Shown piece by piece: positions 48,219-57,440 of a DNA stretch of 64,000 nucleotides. Location: contig NZ_JSBN01000010.1 of the NCBI RefSeq assembly GCF_000797515.1, positions 62,001 to 126,000 of the forward strand, in the 5' to 3' direction. Both the position numbers and the translations under genes were made by a program. Position 1 is the first letter of the stretch; every line of letters begins with the position of its first letter. This DNA comes from Sphingomonas sp. Ant H11 (GTDB lineage: Bacteria > Pseudomonadota > Alphaproteobacteria > Sphingomonadales > Sphingomonadaceae). Under the pieces are notes generated by a model. That model worked only from the letters and a program-made list of their open reading frames with translations, searched no databases and had not been told where the DNA came from.

Positions 48219-49311
48219 CGCAGACCCCAAGATCGACCCCAAAGCGGCAACCGACACCGTCGTAATTTCGCCCCCGCCGGGCACGCTGACCGAAACGCCG
48301 GTGAAGCGTCGGACATGGCTGCGGCCCTTGCTGATGGTCAGCCTACCCTTGCTGATCATCGCGATCGCTGGCTATTTCTGGCTCACGGCCGGGCGCTTCG
48401 TCTCCACCGACAACGCCTATATTCAGCAGGACAAGGTGTCGGTCTCATCCGACGTTGGGGGACGCATCGTCCGTGTCGACGCGCGCGAGAACCAGCCGGT
48501 GAAAGCGGGCGATCTGCTGTTCCAGATCGATCCGGATCCGTATCGTATCGCGCTGGCGCAAGCCAATGCCGCGATTGCGACGGCACGGGTGCAAGTGAGC
48601 ACGCTGGCGACCGACAGTGGCGGCGCGGCGGCGGATATTTCCAGCGCCAAGGCCGACATCGCGCTCGCCCAGGCGACCTATGACCGGCAAGCCGCGCTGA
48701 TGAAGCAGGGCTTCACCACGCGCGCCAGCTTCGATGCGGCGGCGCAGCAAGTCGCGGCGGCGAAGGCGCGGCTGGCGACCGCCAATGCCAGTGCGGCCAA
48801 GGCGCGCACGCAAGTTGGCAGCGGCACCGATGGATCGGGCGTGCCGGCCGCAGTGCAGGCAGCAATGGTCCAGCGCGACAAGGCTGCGCTCGATCTGCGG
48901 CGTACCTCGGTCTACGCGCCGGTATCGGGTACGATCAGCCAGTCCGACCGGCTCCAGGTCGGGCAGATGATGATCGTCGGCTTGCCCGCCGTCAGTATCG
49001 TGTCGAACCATCCGGCGTGGGTCGAGGCCAATTTCAAGGAAACCGAGCTCAACAAGATGTGCGTCGGGCAACCCGCCGAGGTCGAGTTCGATGCCTATAA
49101 TGGCCTGAAACTGAAGGGCCATGTTCAGTCGATCGGTGCCGGCACCGGCTCTGAATTCTCGGTGCTTCCGGCGCAGAATGCCACGGGCAATTGGGTCAAG
49201 GTGACGCAGCGCGTGCCGGTGCGCATCGCGATCGACCAGGCGAGCAAACGGCCGCTGATCGCTGGGCTCAGCGCCAACGTCACCGTGGATGTGCGCAGTG
49301 GCCACTGCTAA
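48211..49311 (+). CDS. emrA: EmrA-type membrane fusion protein (HlyD family)
   Basis: The 366-residue periplasmic adaptor has an N-terminal cytoplasmic tail, one membrane helix (LLMVSLPLLIIAIAGYFWL), lipoyl-like halves (DVGGRIVRVDARENQPV and YAPVSGTISQSDRLQVGQ) flanking a helical hairpin region (about 130-220), and a beta-barrel part. It links an inner membrane pump with an outer membrane channel. It starts within marR and is followed by emrB with overlap. No outer membrane TolC gene is in the window. Confidence 0.9.
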   Translation: MADADPKIDPKAATDTVVISPPPGTLTETPVKRRTWLRPLLMVSLPLLIIAIAGYFWLTAGRFVSTDNAYIQQDKVSVSSDVGGRIVRVDARENQPVKAGDLLFQIDPDPYRIALAQANAAIATARVQVSTLATDSGGAAADISSAKADIALAQATYDRQAALMKQGFTTRASFDAAAQQVAAAKARLATANASAAKARTQVGSGTDGSGVPAAVQAAMVQRDKAALDLRRTSVYAPVSGTISQSDRLQVGQMMIVGLPAVSIVSNHPAWVEANFKETELNKMCVGQPAEVEFDAYNGLKLKGHVQSIGAGTGSEFSVLPAQNATGNWVKVTQRVPVRIAIDQASKRPLIAGLSANVTVDVRSGHC

Positions 49312-50914
49312 TCCCGATGCGGGCGAGGCCGATCGGCTCGCCCGCATCCCCTCGACCGAGGAGGCGGTGCCGCTCGAGGAGCGCGCCGCGCTCCACACCA
49401 GCAATCGTCCACTGCTGACGATCGGCGTGATGGCGGCGACGATCATGCAGATCCTCGATTCGACCATCGCCAATGTGGCCCTGCCGCACATGCAGGCCTC
49501 GCTCAGCGCCACGTCCGACACGGTCACCTGGGTGCTGACCAGCTATATCGTCGCCTCGGCGGTCGCGATTCCGCTGACCGGCTGGCTCGCCGACCGGATC
49601 GGGTCGCGCAATCTTTTCCTCGGCGCGGTGGTCGGTTTCGTGATCGCTTCGATGCTGTGCGGTCTTGCCAGCAGCCTGCCCGAAATGGTGATCTTCCGCG
49701 TGCTGCAAGGTGTCGCGGCGGCGTTTATGAACCCGCTCAGCCAGACCGTGATGATGGATATCAACCCGCGTTCCAAACAGGCGGCGGCGATGTCGATCTG
49801 GGGCATGGGCATCATGGTCGGGCCGATTTTGGGGCCGGTGATCGGCGGTTGGCTGACCGACAATTACGACTGGCGCTGGTGCTTCTACGTCAACGTGCCG
49901 ATCGGTATCGCTTGCTTCCTTATCCTGTGGGCGCTGTTGCCCTCGCGCGACATCACCAAGCGCGGGTTCGACATTTTCGGTTTCTCGATGCTGGCGGTGG
50001 CGATCAGCGCTTTCCAGTTGATGCTCGACCGGGGGCAGACGCAGGACTGGTTCAGCTCGTGGGAAGTGTGGACCGAGGGCATGGTCGCGCTGGCGAGCGC
50101 ATGGATGTTCTTCGTCCAGTTGTTCACCGCCAGAAATCCGATGTTCGATCGGGCTCTGTTCCTCAATCGCAATCTGTTGACGGGCGTCGGCTTCATGCTG
50201 GTGCTCGGCGTACTGATGACAGCGACGCTCGCCTTGCTCCCCCCGATGCTGCAGCAGCTTTACGGCTATCCGGTGTTGACCGCAGGTATCCTGCTCATGC
50301 CACGCGGGATCGGCATTGTCGGTTCGATGTATATCGCCGGGCAGTTGATGAAGCGCCAGGTCGATCCGCGGATGATGGTCGGCACCGGACTGCTCATTGC
50401 TGCCTGGTCGCTTTATGACATGACGGGCTGGACGCTCGAAATGGGGCAGCAACCCTTCATCGTCACCGGCTTCGTGCAGGGGATTGGACTTGGGCTGGTG
50501 TTCATCCCGCTCAATATCACCGCCTTCGGGACGCTCGATCCCCGTTATCGTACCGAGGCGTCGAGCTTGATGAATCTGTCGCGCAACATTGGCGGTTCGG
50601 CGGGCATTTCGGTGGTGACTGCGTTGCTTGCCCGCAACATCCAGACCGCGCATTCCGAGATCGGTCAGCATATCCCCGATCCCGGCCTGGTGGCCAACGA
50701 TCCGGTGGTGAGTTCGATCACGGGCGGAGCTACCGATACGGTGCTGGCGATGGCCGACGCGATCGTCAACAAGCAGGCAGCGATGGTCGCCTATCTCGAC
50801 GACTTCAAGCTGATGATGATCCTGACGCTGGGCTCGATCCCCTTGGTGTTCCTGCTGCAACGCCCGGCGGCCCCCAAGGTCGGGGACGAACCTGTCCATG
50901 TGGCGATGGATTGA
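49289..50914 (+). CDS. emrB: EmrB-type MFS drug efflux pump (DHA2 family)
   Basis: The 541-residue major facilitator protein has about 14 membrane helices and DHA2 motifs, for example ILDSTIANVALPHM in helix 1 and GWLADRIGSRNLFL in the helix 2-3 loop, and GPILGPVIGGWL as the motif C region. It exports drugs together with EmrA. The ATG at 49289 overlaps emrA; a GTG at 49298 is also possible. MarR-EmrA-EmrB is a usual resistance operon layout. The real substrate range is not predictable. Confidence 0.92.
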   Translation: MCAVATANPDAGEADRLARIPSTEEAVPLEERAALHTSNRPLLTIGVMAATIMQILDSTIANVALPHMQASLSATSDTVTWVLTSYIVASAVAIPLTGWLADRIGSRNLFLGAVVGFVIASMLCGLASSLPEMVIFRVLQGVAAAFMNPLSQTVMMDINPRSKQAAAMSIWGMGIMVGPILGPVIGGWLTDNYDWRWCFYVNVPIGIACFLILWALLPSRDITKRGFDIFGFSMLAVAISAFQLMLDRGQTQDWFSSWEVWTEGMVALASAWMFFVQLFTARNPMFDRALFLNRNLLTGVGFMLVLGVLMTATLALLPPMLQQLYGYPVLTAGILLMPRGIGIVGSMYIAGQLMKRQVDPRMMVGTGLLIAAWSLYDMTGWTLEMGQQPFIVTGFVQGIGLGLVFIPLNITAFGTLDPRYRTEASSLMNLSRNIGGSAGISVVTALLARNIQTAHSEIGQHIPDPGLVANDPVVSSITGGATDTVLAMADAIVNKQAAMVAYLDDFKLMMILTLGSIPLVFLLQRPAAPKVGDEPVHVAMD

Positions 50915-50970
50915 GCAGAGAATCCGTTGCGGGGGCGAGCCTTTTCGCGTCGTGATGCGTTGGCGGGGCG

Positions 50971-51801
50971 ATGAAGACACTTTGGTTCATTACAAATCCC
51001 AAATCGGGCACGGCCACCCCGGCCAAAGCGGAGGCGCTGGCGACGGTGTTCGCCGATCGCGGACTGGTGCTGGCCGGGCGCACCGCCTTTCCCGATGACG
51101 CCTTGCCGACACCGGAGGCGCTGGACTCGGCGGGCGTCGATACCGCGGTACTGTTCGCTGGCGACGGCACCATCAACGCCGCCGTGTGCGCGCTGGCCGA
51201 GTGGCACGGCACCATCCTGATTCTGCCGGGCGGCACCATGAACATGCTGGCGAAGCATCTTCACGGCTCCACCGATTCGGCAGCGATTGTCGCGGCCGCG
51301 GTCGAGCACGGGCGCAGGACGAGCCTGCCCTATGTCGACGTCGCCGGGCACCGCGCCTTCGTCGGCTTGATCCTGGGCCCGGCGGCCACCTGGGTACGGG
51401 CGCGCGAGATGGTGCGCGCCGGGCGGCTGCGTGGGCTCGGCCGGGCGATGAAGCACGCGTGGCAGCGAACCTTTGGTCGGGGCATCCGGCTGGAAGGCGT
51501 GCCCGCTTTAAAGCATGGCGCGCAAGCTGTGTTCGTCCGGCCGGAAGCCGATCATCTCGACATCGCCGCCATCGATGCGCGCGATTTCCGGGCGATTGCG
51601 CGGCTGGGGTGGGAATGGGTGACGGGCGATTGGGTTGCCGCCGCCGAGGTCACGCAATGCCATGTCGGGCAGTTTCGCACGCGCGGCGACAAGCCCGCGC
51701 TGGCGCTGGTTGACGGCGAGCCGATCATGCTCGAAGCCGGTAGTATGGTGCGGGTGGGCATGATGCGTGAAATCTTCCTTACGACCAGGGCGGCCGCGTG
51801 A
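50971..51801 (+). CDS. Diacylglycerol kinase family lipid kinase
   Basis: The 276-residue protein is of the YegS/DAGK catalytic family. It opens with LWFITNPKSGTA, has nucleotide-binding GDGTINAAV near residue 70 and the conserved LPGGTMNMLAKHL loop. Lipid kinases of this kind phosphorylate diacylglycerol or related lipids at the membrane. The gene lies 56 bases after emrB and overlaps the metallophosphoesterase by GTGA, so a lipid-phosphate pair is possible. The exact lipid is unknown. Confidence 0.9.
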   Translation: MKTLWFITNPKSGTATPAKAEALATVFADRGLVLAGRTAFPDDALPTPEALDSAGVDTAVLFAGDGTINAAVCALAEWHGTILILPGGTMNMLAKHLHGSTDSAAIVAAAVEHGRRTSLPYVDVAGHRAFVGLILGPAATWVRAREMVRAGRLRGLGRAMKHAWQRTFGRGIRLEGVPALKHGAQAVFVRPEADHLDIAAIDARDFRAIARLGWEWVTGDWVAAAEVTQCHVGQFRTRGDKPALALVDGEPIMLEAGSMVRVGMMREIFLTTRAAA

Positions 51802-52564
51802 CGCGGTTGTTTCACGTCAGCGATGTCCATTTCGGGCGCGAGGATGCAGCCGCAGTCGCGTGGTTCGATGCGCTGGTAAAGGCCGAAAAGCCCGATGCCG
51901 TGGTGATGACCGGCGACCTGACCATGCGCGCGCGACGGCGTGAGTTCGCGGCGGGGCTCGCCTGGTTGCAAGGGCTTGGCGTGCCGGTAACGGTCGAAGT
52001 CGGCAATCATGATTTGCCCTATTTCAATCCGATCGACCGCTTCTTCCGACCCTATCGGCGAATGACGGCGGTGGAGCGCATGGTCGAGCAACCGCTCGAT
52101 CTGCCGGGCATCGCGATTATCCCGTTGGTAACGACGCGCGGGCGCAGTGGCGGCTCAACTGGTCCAAGGGCAAGGTCAGTCGCGCGGCGCTGGAGCGGGC
52201 GCTATCGCTGATCGCGGCGGTGCCGGAGGGGCGTTTGATCTTTATCGCGTGCCATCACCCTTTGGCAGAGCCCGAAACGCGGATGTCGGCGCGCACGCAT
52301 AATGGCGCGCAGGCGCTGGTTGCGCTGGCGCGGGCGGGTGCCGATGCGGTATTGACCGGCCATGTCCACGACCCGTTCGATATCGCGCATGAGATTGAAG
52401 GACGGACCGTTCGGATGATCGGGGCGGGCACCCTGTCCGAGCGCGTCCGCATCACGCCCCCCTCGTTCAACGAGATCCGCATCGGCGATGGAGGGTTTGA
52501 CGTCGTGCAACGCACGATGGACCTGGCCCCGGCAACCCCTTTGCTACGCGAACGCGCGGAATAG
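51798..52564 (+). CDS. Calcineurin-like metallophosphoesterase (one frame break)
   Basis: The metallophosphoesterase motifs are LFHVSDVHFG (D, H), VMTGDLT, VEVGNHD, and later IACHHPL and LTGHVHDP, which supply the di-metal ligands. A run of three G at 52140-52142 should be four: the frame then reads TTRGAQWRLNWSKGKVSRAA before the CHHP part. The corrected length is 255 residues. It starts with GTG overlapping the lipid kinase stop. Close family members act on cyclic nucleotides or on phosphodiesters of lipids; which one applies here is not known. Confidence 0.9.
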
Positions 52565-52601
52565 GCCTGCCAGGAGCAAAAGGGCGGCTTCGTGGAACGA
52601 A

Positions 52602-52632
52602 AAAGGGCGGCCCGTTGCCGGACCGCCCCTTC
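52602..52632 (-). terminator. Rho-independent terminator of rplM-rpsI
   Basis: On the minus strand GGGCGGTCCGG-CAA-CGGGCCGCCC is followed by TTTTT. It lies about 25 bases past the rpsI stop, the right place to end the ribosomal protein operon. Confidence 0.85.
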
Positions 52633-52653
52633 GCGACTGGGTATGAAAAGGAC

Positions 52654-53214
52654 TTAGCGCTTCGAGAACTGGAAGCTGCGGCGTGCCTTGGCGCGGCCGT
52701 ACTTCTTGCGCTCGACCGTGCGGCTGTCGCGGGTCAGGAAGCCTGCTGCCTTGACGGGGGCGCGCAGGATCGGCTCGAACTTGGTCAGCGCCTGGCTGAT
52801 GCCATGCTTGACCGCGCCGGCCTGGCCCGAAAGGCCGCCGCCCTTGACGGTGCAGACGACGTCATAGGCACCTTCGCGCTCGGTCACGCCGAACGGCTGG
52901 TTGATGACGAGGCGCAGCGTCGGACGGGCGAAATACACGTCCTGGTCACGACCGTTGATGGTGATCTTGCCCGAACCGGGCTTGATCCACACGCGGGCGA
53001 CGGCGTCCTTGCGGCGGCCGGTTGCATAAGCGCGGCCCTGCTTGTCGAGGATCTGCTCGCGCAGCGGCATCGTCGGAGCAGCGGGCTCGGCAATGTGGCC
53101 GGCCATATACTCTTCGGCCTTGCGGTCCGAGGCAGCCGATTCCGCCGGAATGGCGGGGGCAGGGGTGTTGGTCAGGCCGGCGAGATCGGCGAGGGACTGG
53201 CGGTTGTCGGACAT
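52654..53214 (-). CDS. rpsI: 30S ribosomal protein S9
   Basis: The 186-residue protein has the S9 core from about residue 60: [20 protein letters not shown], then [19 protein letters not shown] and the C-terminal [17 protein letters not shown], which reaches the P-site tRNA. The first 55 residues are an alanine-rich extension common in this group. It follows rplM with start and stop overlapping as TAATG. It is transcribed with rplM and ends at the terminator downstream. Confidence 0.98.
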   Translation of the reverse strand: MSDNRQSLADLAGLTNTPAPAIPAESAASDRKAEEYMAGHIAEPAAPTMPLREQILDKQGRAYATGRRKDAVARVWIKPGSGKITINGRDQDVYFARPTLRLVINQPFGVTEREGAYDVVCTVKGGGLSGQAGAVKHGISQALTKFEPILRAPVKAAGFLTRDSRTVERKKYGRAKARRSFQFSKR

Positions 53215-53693
53215 TAGTTGCCCACCTTGTTCTTGCGGTTCATGCTGCCGATGTCGAGGACTTCGGGGTTCTGGGCCTCATGCGGGTGCTCGGTGCCGGC
53301 GAAGACGCGCAGGTTGCGCAGCTGCTGACGGCCAAGCGGGCCGCGCGGGATCATCCGCTCGATCGCCTTTTCAATCACGCGCTCGGGGAAACGACCTTCG
53401 AGCACCTTGCCCGCGGTGATGCCCTTGATGCCGCCGGCATAACCGGTGTGCTTGTAATAGACCTTGTCCTTCAGCTTGTTGCCGGTGAACTTGACCTTGT
53501 CCGCGTTGATGATGATGACATTGTCACCGCAATCGACGTGCGGGGTGAAGCTCGGCTTGTGCTTGCCGCGCAGGATATTGGCGACGATCGAGGCCATGCG
53601 GCCGACGACCAGACCATCGGCATCGATGATCAGCCACTTTTTTTCCACCTCATGCGGCAACGCCGGCTTGGTGGTCTTCATCAGCGCCTTCAT
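53214..53693 (-). CDS. rplM: 50S ribosomal protein L13
   Basis: The 159-residue L13 reads [20 protein letters not shown], then [33 protein letters not shown] and the [20 protein letters not shown] segment, all typical. I chose the start at 53693, since the open frame extends upstream but without family sequence. It precedes rpsI in the usual L13-S9 operon. Confidence 0.98.
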   Translation of the reverse strand: MKALMKTTKPALPHEVEKKWLIIDADGLVVGRMASIVANILRGKHKPSFTPHVDCGDNVIIINADKVKFTGNKLKDKVYYKHTGYAGGIKGITAGKVLEGRFPERVIEKAIERMIPRGPLGRQQLRNLRVFAGTEHPHEAQNPEVLDIGSMNRKNKVGN

Positions 53694-53842
53694 GGGGCTT
53701 GTGACCTTTATGTATGAACGGGTGTAAAACGACAGGTGCCGCCCCGAAGGACGGCACCGATGCACGGCCTATTGCGGCGAATAGGGGTGAAAGTCAAGCA
53801 AAGTGCGGCTTTGCTGACGGGTATCGGAATACCGCTTCAATC

Positions 53843-54691
53843 TCATGCTGGCGGGGTGACGGTTATGACGGTGGCGGTGCGCGTGCGGTGAAGGCTGCGA
53901 CCGTCCGACGCGATCACGTCGCTGGCTTCGGTGCTTTCGACGAGCAGGCCTGAGGTGGAGTCGAACCTCCGCGTCGAGTGGGTCGTGACCGATGGCGCGG
54001 CCACCGGCCCCGCCGCAAATTTTCCTGGGCTATCGGCGAGCGACGATGCGTCGACGTTGCCGGTCGCCTCGGTTTCGATGGTGACTTGACCATTTGCGGC
54101 ATGCCGCACGGTTTCGGTGCCGGACAGGGCCATCCCCGGTGCCAGGGGTGGGCGACTGGGCAGCGTCACCGCGACTTTGCCTGGCAGGCGGTCGGTCAAG
54201 TGCCCGGCGAGCAGCGGCGACACGATCGACGTCAGCATTGCGACCTTCCGCTCGGGCGGCATGGCGCGCAGCGGTGCGGCGAGCGCGGTCGACATGCCGG
54301 GACGGCGGGTGCCGATCGCCATCCGCTCGATTGCCATAGCGATCTGCGCGATGGCGGCGTCGGCATCCTCGACACCCTCGATCGATCCATCGGGGCCGAG
54401 CGCGAAGCGCAGTGGGCGGTTGAGCAGACTTTCCGTTGCGGTCGCAAACATTTGAGCAACGCCTGCGGCATTTTGGTGATCGACCATCACCAGCGTGACG
54501 ATCGCGGTGAATCCGCGGTCGGTCTGGTGAAACACGACCGTTCGCTTTGACTGAAACCGCCGCTCAACGCCGTCTGCGGAGCGCGTTTCGATCGAGTCGT
54601 AGCGGTAGGGGCGATCCTGGATGGGATGGAACGTTGCCTGTGCCGCACTTGCAATGAGCGCAACCGGGAGCAATCCCAGCCAGCGGGTCAC
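53843..54691 (-). CDS. Putative exported protein of unknown function
   Basis: I do not recognise the family. The 282-residue protein begins VTRWLGLLPVALIASAAQA, a good signal peptide, and then reads ATFHPIQDRPYRYDSIETRS. The rest is a beta-rich soluble region without cysteine, membrane helices or repeats I can name. The GTG start at 54689-54691 overlaps the stop of the heme A synthase gene as GTGA, so the two are co-translated. It may help cytochrome oxidase assembly, but that is only a guess by position. It ends about 150 bases upstream of rplM. Confidence 0.7.
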   Translation of the reverse strand: MTRWLGLLPVALIASAAQATFHPIQDRPYRYDSIETRSADGVERRFQSKRTVVFHQTDRGFTAIVTLVMVDHQNAAGVAQMFATATESLLNRPLRFALGPDGSIEGVEDADAAIAQIAMAIERMAIGTRRPGMSTALAAPLRAMPPERKVAMLTSIVSPLLAGHLTDRLPGKVAVTLPSRPPLAPGMALSGTETVRHAANGQVTIETEATGNVDASSLADSPGKFAAGPVAAPSVTTHSTRRFDSTSGLLVESTEASDVIASDGRSLHRTRTATVITVTPPA

Positions 54692-55725
54692 GCGAAACGA
54701 CGGCCCACGGCATGGGCGGCGGCCGTCGCCGCGATCAAGGTGAGTGCAGCATTGGCCTGGTGTGCGACCGCGACGACGATCTCGACGCCGCTTAGCAACG
54801 TGGCAATTCCAAGCACGATCTGACATGCGACCAAGCCGATCAATATCGCGGCGGTGCGGGGTGCCCCCGCCCGCATCGTCCCAAGCGCGAGCGTGACGAG
54901 TCCTGCCGCCGCCACGAAGGCGAACCAGCGGTGGATAAACTGCACCACCACCGGATTGTCCACGGCATTGCGCCATAACGGATCGGTCAGCGGCGTGGCG
55001 GCGGGGAAGATTTCATCGCCCATCAAGGGCCAACTGGAAAAGGCATAGCCCGCGTCGAGCCCGGCGGTGAACGCCCCGAACAGGATTTGCCCGAACAGCA
55101 GGCCAAGAGCGAGGACCGCGACGGGCCGCAAACGCGCCGGTCGTGCGCGGCCATTGAGCGCCAAAGCGCGCAGATCGAGCGCGGTCCATACCGTTCCGGC
55201 GAGCAAGGTGAGCGCGGTGACGAGATGGACCGCCAGGCGGACATGGCTGACGTCGGTGCGCTTGACGAGGCCGGACGACACCATCCACCAGCCGATCGCC
55301 CCCTGGAAACAGACCAGCGCCACCAGCGCGAACAAGCGCGGCACATAACCGCGCGGCACGCGGCCGCGGATCCAGAACCACAGGAGCGGCAGCAAATAGG
55401 CGGCTCCGACCACGCGCCCGAGCAAGCGATGCAGATATTCCCAGAAGAAGATCGCCTGGAAACCCGCCATCGACATGCCGCGATTGAGCTGCTGATATTC
55501 CGGGATTTTCTTGTAGTTATCGAATTCCGCCTGCCACTGCACGGCATTGAGCGGCGGAATCACCCCGCTGATCGGCTTCCACTGGGTAATCGAAAGGCCG
55601 GATTCGGTGAGGCGGGTAATGCCCCCGATCACCACCATCGCGACAACGAGCGCGGCAACGCCAAACAACCAGTTGGACAAGGTGCGCGGGCGGAGCTGTT
55701 GCGGGAGCGAGGACGCTTGAAGCAT
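54688..55725 (-). CDS. ctaA: Heme A synthase (COX15/CtaA)
   Basis: This inner membrane enzyme oxidises heme O to heme A for cytochrome aa3 oxidase. The 345-residue protein has about eight helices and the heme-ligand histidines in the WEYLHRLLGRVVG, VSHVRLAVHLVTA, VQFIHRWFAFVA and VAHQANAALTL segments. N-terminal GGITRLTESGLSITQWKPIS is the CtaA type 2 signature. It overlaps the exported-protein gene downstream and diverges from the merC-zur pair. Confidence 0.96.
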   Translation of the reverse strand: MLQASSLPQQLRPRTLSNWLFGVAALVVAMVVIGGITRLTESGLSITQWKPISGVIPPLNAVQWQAEFDNYKKIPEYQQLNRGMSMAGFQAIFFWEYLHRLLGRVVGAAYLLPLLWFWIRGRVPRGYVPRLFALVALVCFQGAIGWWMVSSGLVKRTDVSHVRLAVHLVTALTLLAGTVWTALDLRALALNGRARPARLRPVAVLALGLLFGQILFGAFTAGLDAGYAFSSWPLMGDEIFPAATPLTDPLWRNAVDNPVVVQFIHRWFAFVAAAGLVTLALGTMRAGAPRTAAILIGLVACQIVLGIATLLSGVEIVVAVAHQANAALTLIAATAAAHAVGRRFA

Positions 55726-55808
55726 GGGTCTGCCTTACGCGTCCGTCATCCGCGCGTCGATTGCGGAATAGCGCTCCGTCAAAAAATCCCCGACAAAAAT
55801 CCTTGCGA

Positions 55809-55826
55809 TGATATGTTGTAACTTTG
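55809..55826. promoter_or_regulatory. Candidate Zur operator
   Basis: TGATATGTTGTAACTTTG holds GATATGTT-RTAAC, close to the palindromic, AT-rich core of alphaproteobacterial Zur sites. Its right half is degraded. It lies about 30 bases before the MerC gene and about 85 bases from the divergent ctaA start. The zur-like gene follows merC, so autoregulation fits. Confidence 0.5.
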
Positions 55827-55854
55827 GGCGTGGCGTGCCACATGGCACAGCAGA

Positions 55855-56247
55855 ATGACGACTCTGACCCTATCTCCCACCGTACGGTGGATCGAACAGC
55901 GTTTCGACAATATGGCGATCGGCCTGTCCGGGCTGTGCGTGGTGCATTGCATCGCGAGTTCGGTGTTTATCGCGCTGGCTTCGACGGCGGGCGGGTTGCT
56001 GCTCAACCCGTTGTTTCATGAGGTTGGCCTGACGATTGCGATTGGTTTCGGCGTGCTGGCGCTGGGCCGCGGCATCTTCACGCACGGTTATATGATCCCG
56101 GCGGTGGTCGGTTCGGCCGGGCTCGGCACGATGGCGGGGGCAATTTCGCTGCCGCATGACGGATCGGGCATGGAGACGGTGTGGACGCTGATCGGCGTCG
56201 CCATTCTCGCGCTCGGCCATGATCTGAACCGGCGCGCGGCCAACTGA
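55855..56247 (+). CDS. MerC-domain membrane protein
   Basis: The 130-residue membrane protein has four hydrophobic helices and the MerC feature LCVVHCIASS in helix 1, with a Cys-x3-Cys-like pair (LCVVHC). The C-terminus, GHDLNRRAAN, is characteristic of this family. MerC proteins move mercury or other soft metals into the cytoplasm, but chromosomal forms next to Zur are likely used for zinc or a related metal. It is followed 52 bases later by a Fur-family regulator. Upstream is a candidate Zur box. Confidence 0.85.
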   Translation: MTTLTLSPTVRWIEQRFDNMAIGLSGLCVVHCIASSVFIALASTAGGLLLNPLFHEVGLTIAIGFGVLALGRGIFTHGYMIPAVVGSAGLGTMAGAISLPHDGSGMETVWTLIGVAILALGHDLNRRAAN

Positions 56248-56299
56248 CCGCTTGAGTCGCGCCGTTGCGGCTTGGGTCGACAACGCTTATCTGACCCGC

Positions 56300-56758
56300 A
56301 TGGCAACGCATCACCATACCGAACCGCAGGGCGCGGATCTTGCCGTCGCGGCGCAGGCGACGCTCGAGCGCTCGGGCGAGCAATGGACCGCGATGCGCGC
56401 CAACATCTTTCGGGCGCTGGCCGGATTCGACAAGCCGGCCTCTGCCTATGACATTGCCGAGGCCGTTTCCAAGGCCGAAGGGCGGCGGATCGCGGCCAAT
56501 AGCGTGTACCGCATCCTGGATTTATTCGTCGGCAAGAACCTGGCGCGGCGGGTGGAAAGCTCCAACGCTTATATCGCCAATGCCCATCCCGGCTGCCTGC
56601 ACGACTGCATCTTCCTGGTATGCGACACCTGCGGGCAGACGGTGCATCTGGACGATGACCGGATCACCAATGGCGTGCGCTCGGCGGCCGAGGCTGCCGG
56701 GTTTTCGCCGGTTCGCCCGGTGATCGAAGTGCGCGGAAAATGCGCGGATTGCGACTAG
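56300..56758 (+). CDS. zur: Fur-family regulator, Zur-like
   Basis: The 152-residue protein has the Fur winged-helix domain (WTAMRANIFRALAGFDKPASA, then VYRILDLFVGKNLARRVES) followed by the metal-binding dimer domain. HDCIFLVCDTCGQTVHLDD near residue 105 gives the CxxC pair for structural zinc, with a second CADCD at the C-terminus, typical of Zur rather than Fur. Zur represses zinc-uptake genes when zinc is ample. The candidate operator before MerC supports this. I took ATG at 56300, as upstream codons do not look like family sequence. Confidence 0.85.
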   Translation: MATHHHTEPQGADLAVAAQATLERSGEQWTAMRANIFRALAGFDKPASAYDIAEAVSKAEGRRIAANSVYRILDLFVGKNLARRVESSNAYIANAHPGCLHDCIFLVCDTCGQTVHLDDDRITNGVRSAAEAAGFSPVRPVIEVRGKCADCD

Positions 56759-56803
56759 GCGCGTTCCGGCGGGTTTGGGCAAAACGGCGTGTGTCCGATA
56801 TCG

Positions 56804-57343
56804 TCAGACCAGATCCTTGCCCATCCTAAGCCCCGGCACGGGGGGATCGGTATCCGCCATTGTGGGCACGCGCTCGATCTGGTGATAGCCGCACGCCCGG
56901 TACAGCGGTTCCCCGCCCAGCGTCGCCATCATTTCCAGACGGCGAAACCCCGCGGCACGGGCGGCTTCCTCGCATAGCGTCAGCACCATCCGGCCAATGC
57001 CGCGGCGGATGAAATCGGGGTCGGTATACATGGCGCGAATCCGCGCCGGCTCGGTCGCCGGGTCGAGCAAGCGGGCATCGCGGCGGATCGCGCTGGCATC
57101 GCCGCCATAGAGCGTCGCACGATAACTCCAGCCGCCGCACCCCGCGATCGTGTCGCCTTCGGTGACGACGAAATAGGTGCGGTCTGCGATCAACTGCGTG
57201 TCCAACCCCATGCTGACCCGGCTTGCCGCGACTTGCGCCGGGGTCAGAAATGCCGACTGCAGCGCGTCGATCGCACGATCCATGACCGTACGGATTGCCG
57301 GGATGTCGGCCTCGGTGGCAAGGCGATGGGTCAATTGCGGCAT
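56804..57343 (-). CDS. GNAT family N-acetyltransferase
   Basis: The 179-residue protein has a GNAT fold with MPQLTHRLATEADIPAIRTV at the start, GGWSYRATLYGGDASAI, then RAMYTDPDFIRRGIGRMVLT as the acetyl-CoA binding part, and EPLYRACGYHQIER near the end. The long variant with CGGW is common among small-molecule acetyltransferases. It is convergent with zur and divergent from dxs. The substrate is unknown. Confidence 0.88.
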   Translation of the reverse strand: MPQLTHRLATEADIPAIRTVMDRAIDALQSAFLTPAQVAASRVSMGLDTQLIADRTYFVVTEGDTIAGCGGWSYRATLYGGDASAIRRDARLLDPATEPARIRAMYTDPDFIRRGIGRMVLTLCEEAARAAGFRRLEMMATLGGEPLYRACGYHQIERVPTMADTDPPVPGLRMGKDLV

Positions 57344-57440
57344 GGTTAGACTGTGATGCGCAGATGCACCGCTCGTCAAGAATTTGCCGAGCGCGATCCA
57401 GGCAATCGACAGGCACGGGCCACGGCGCTAAGTTGGGGGG

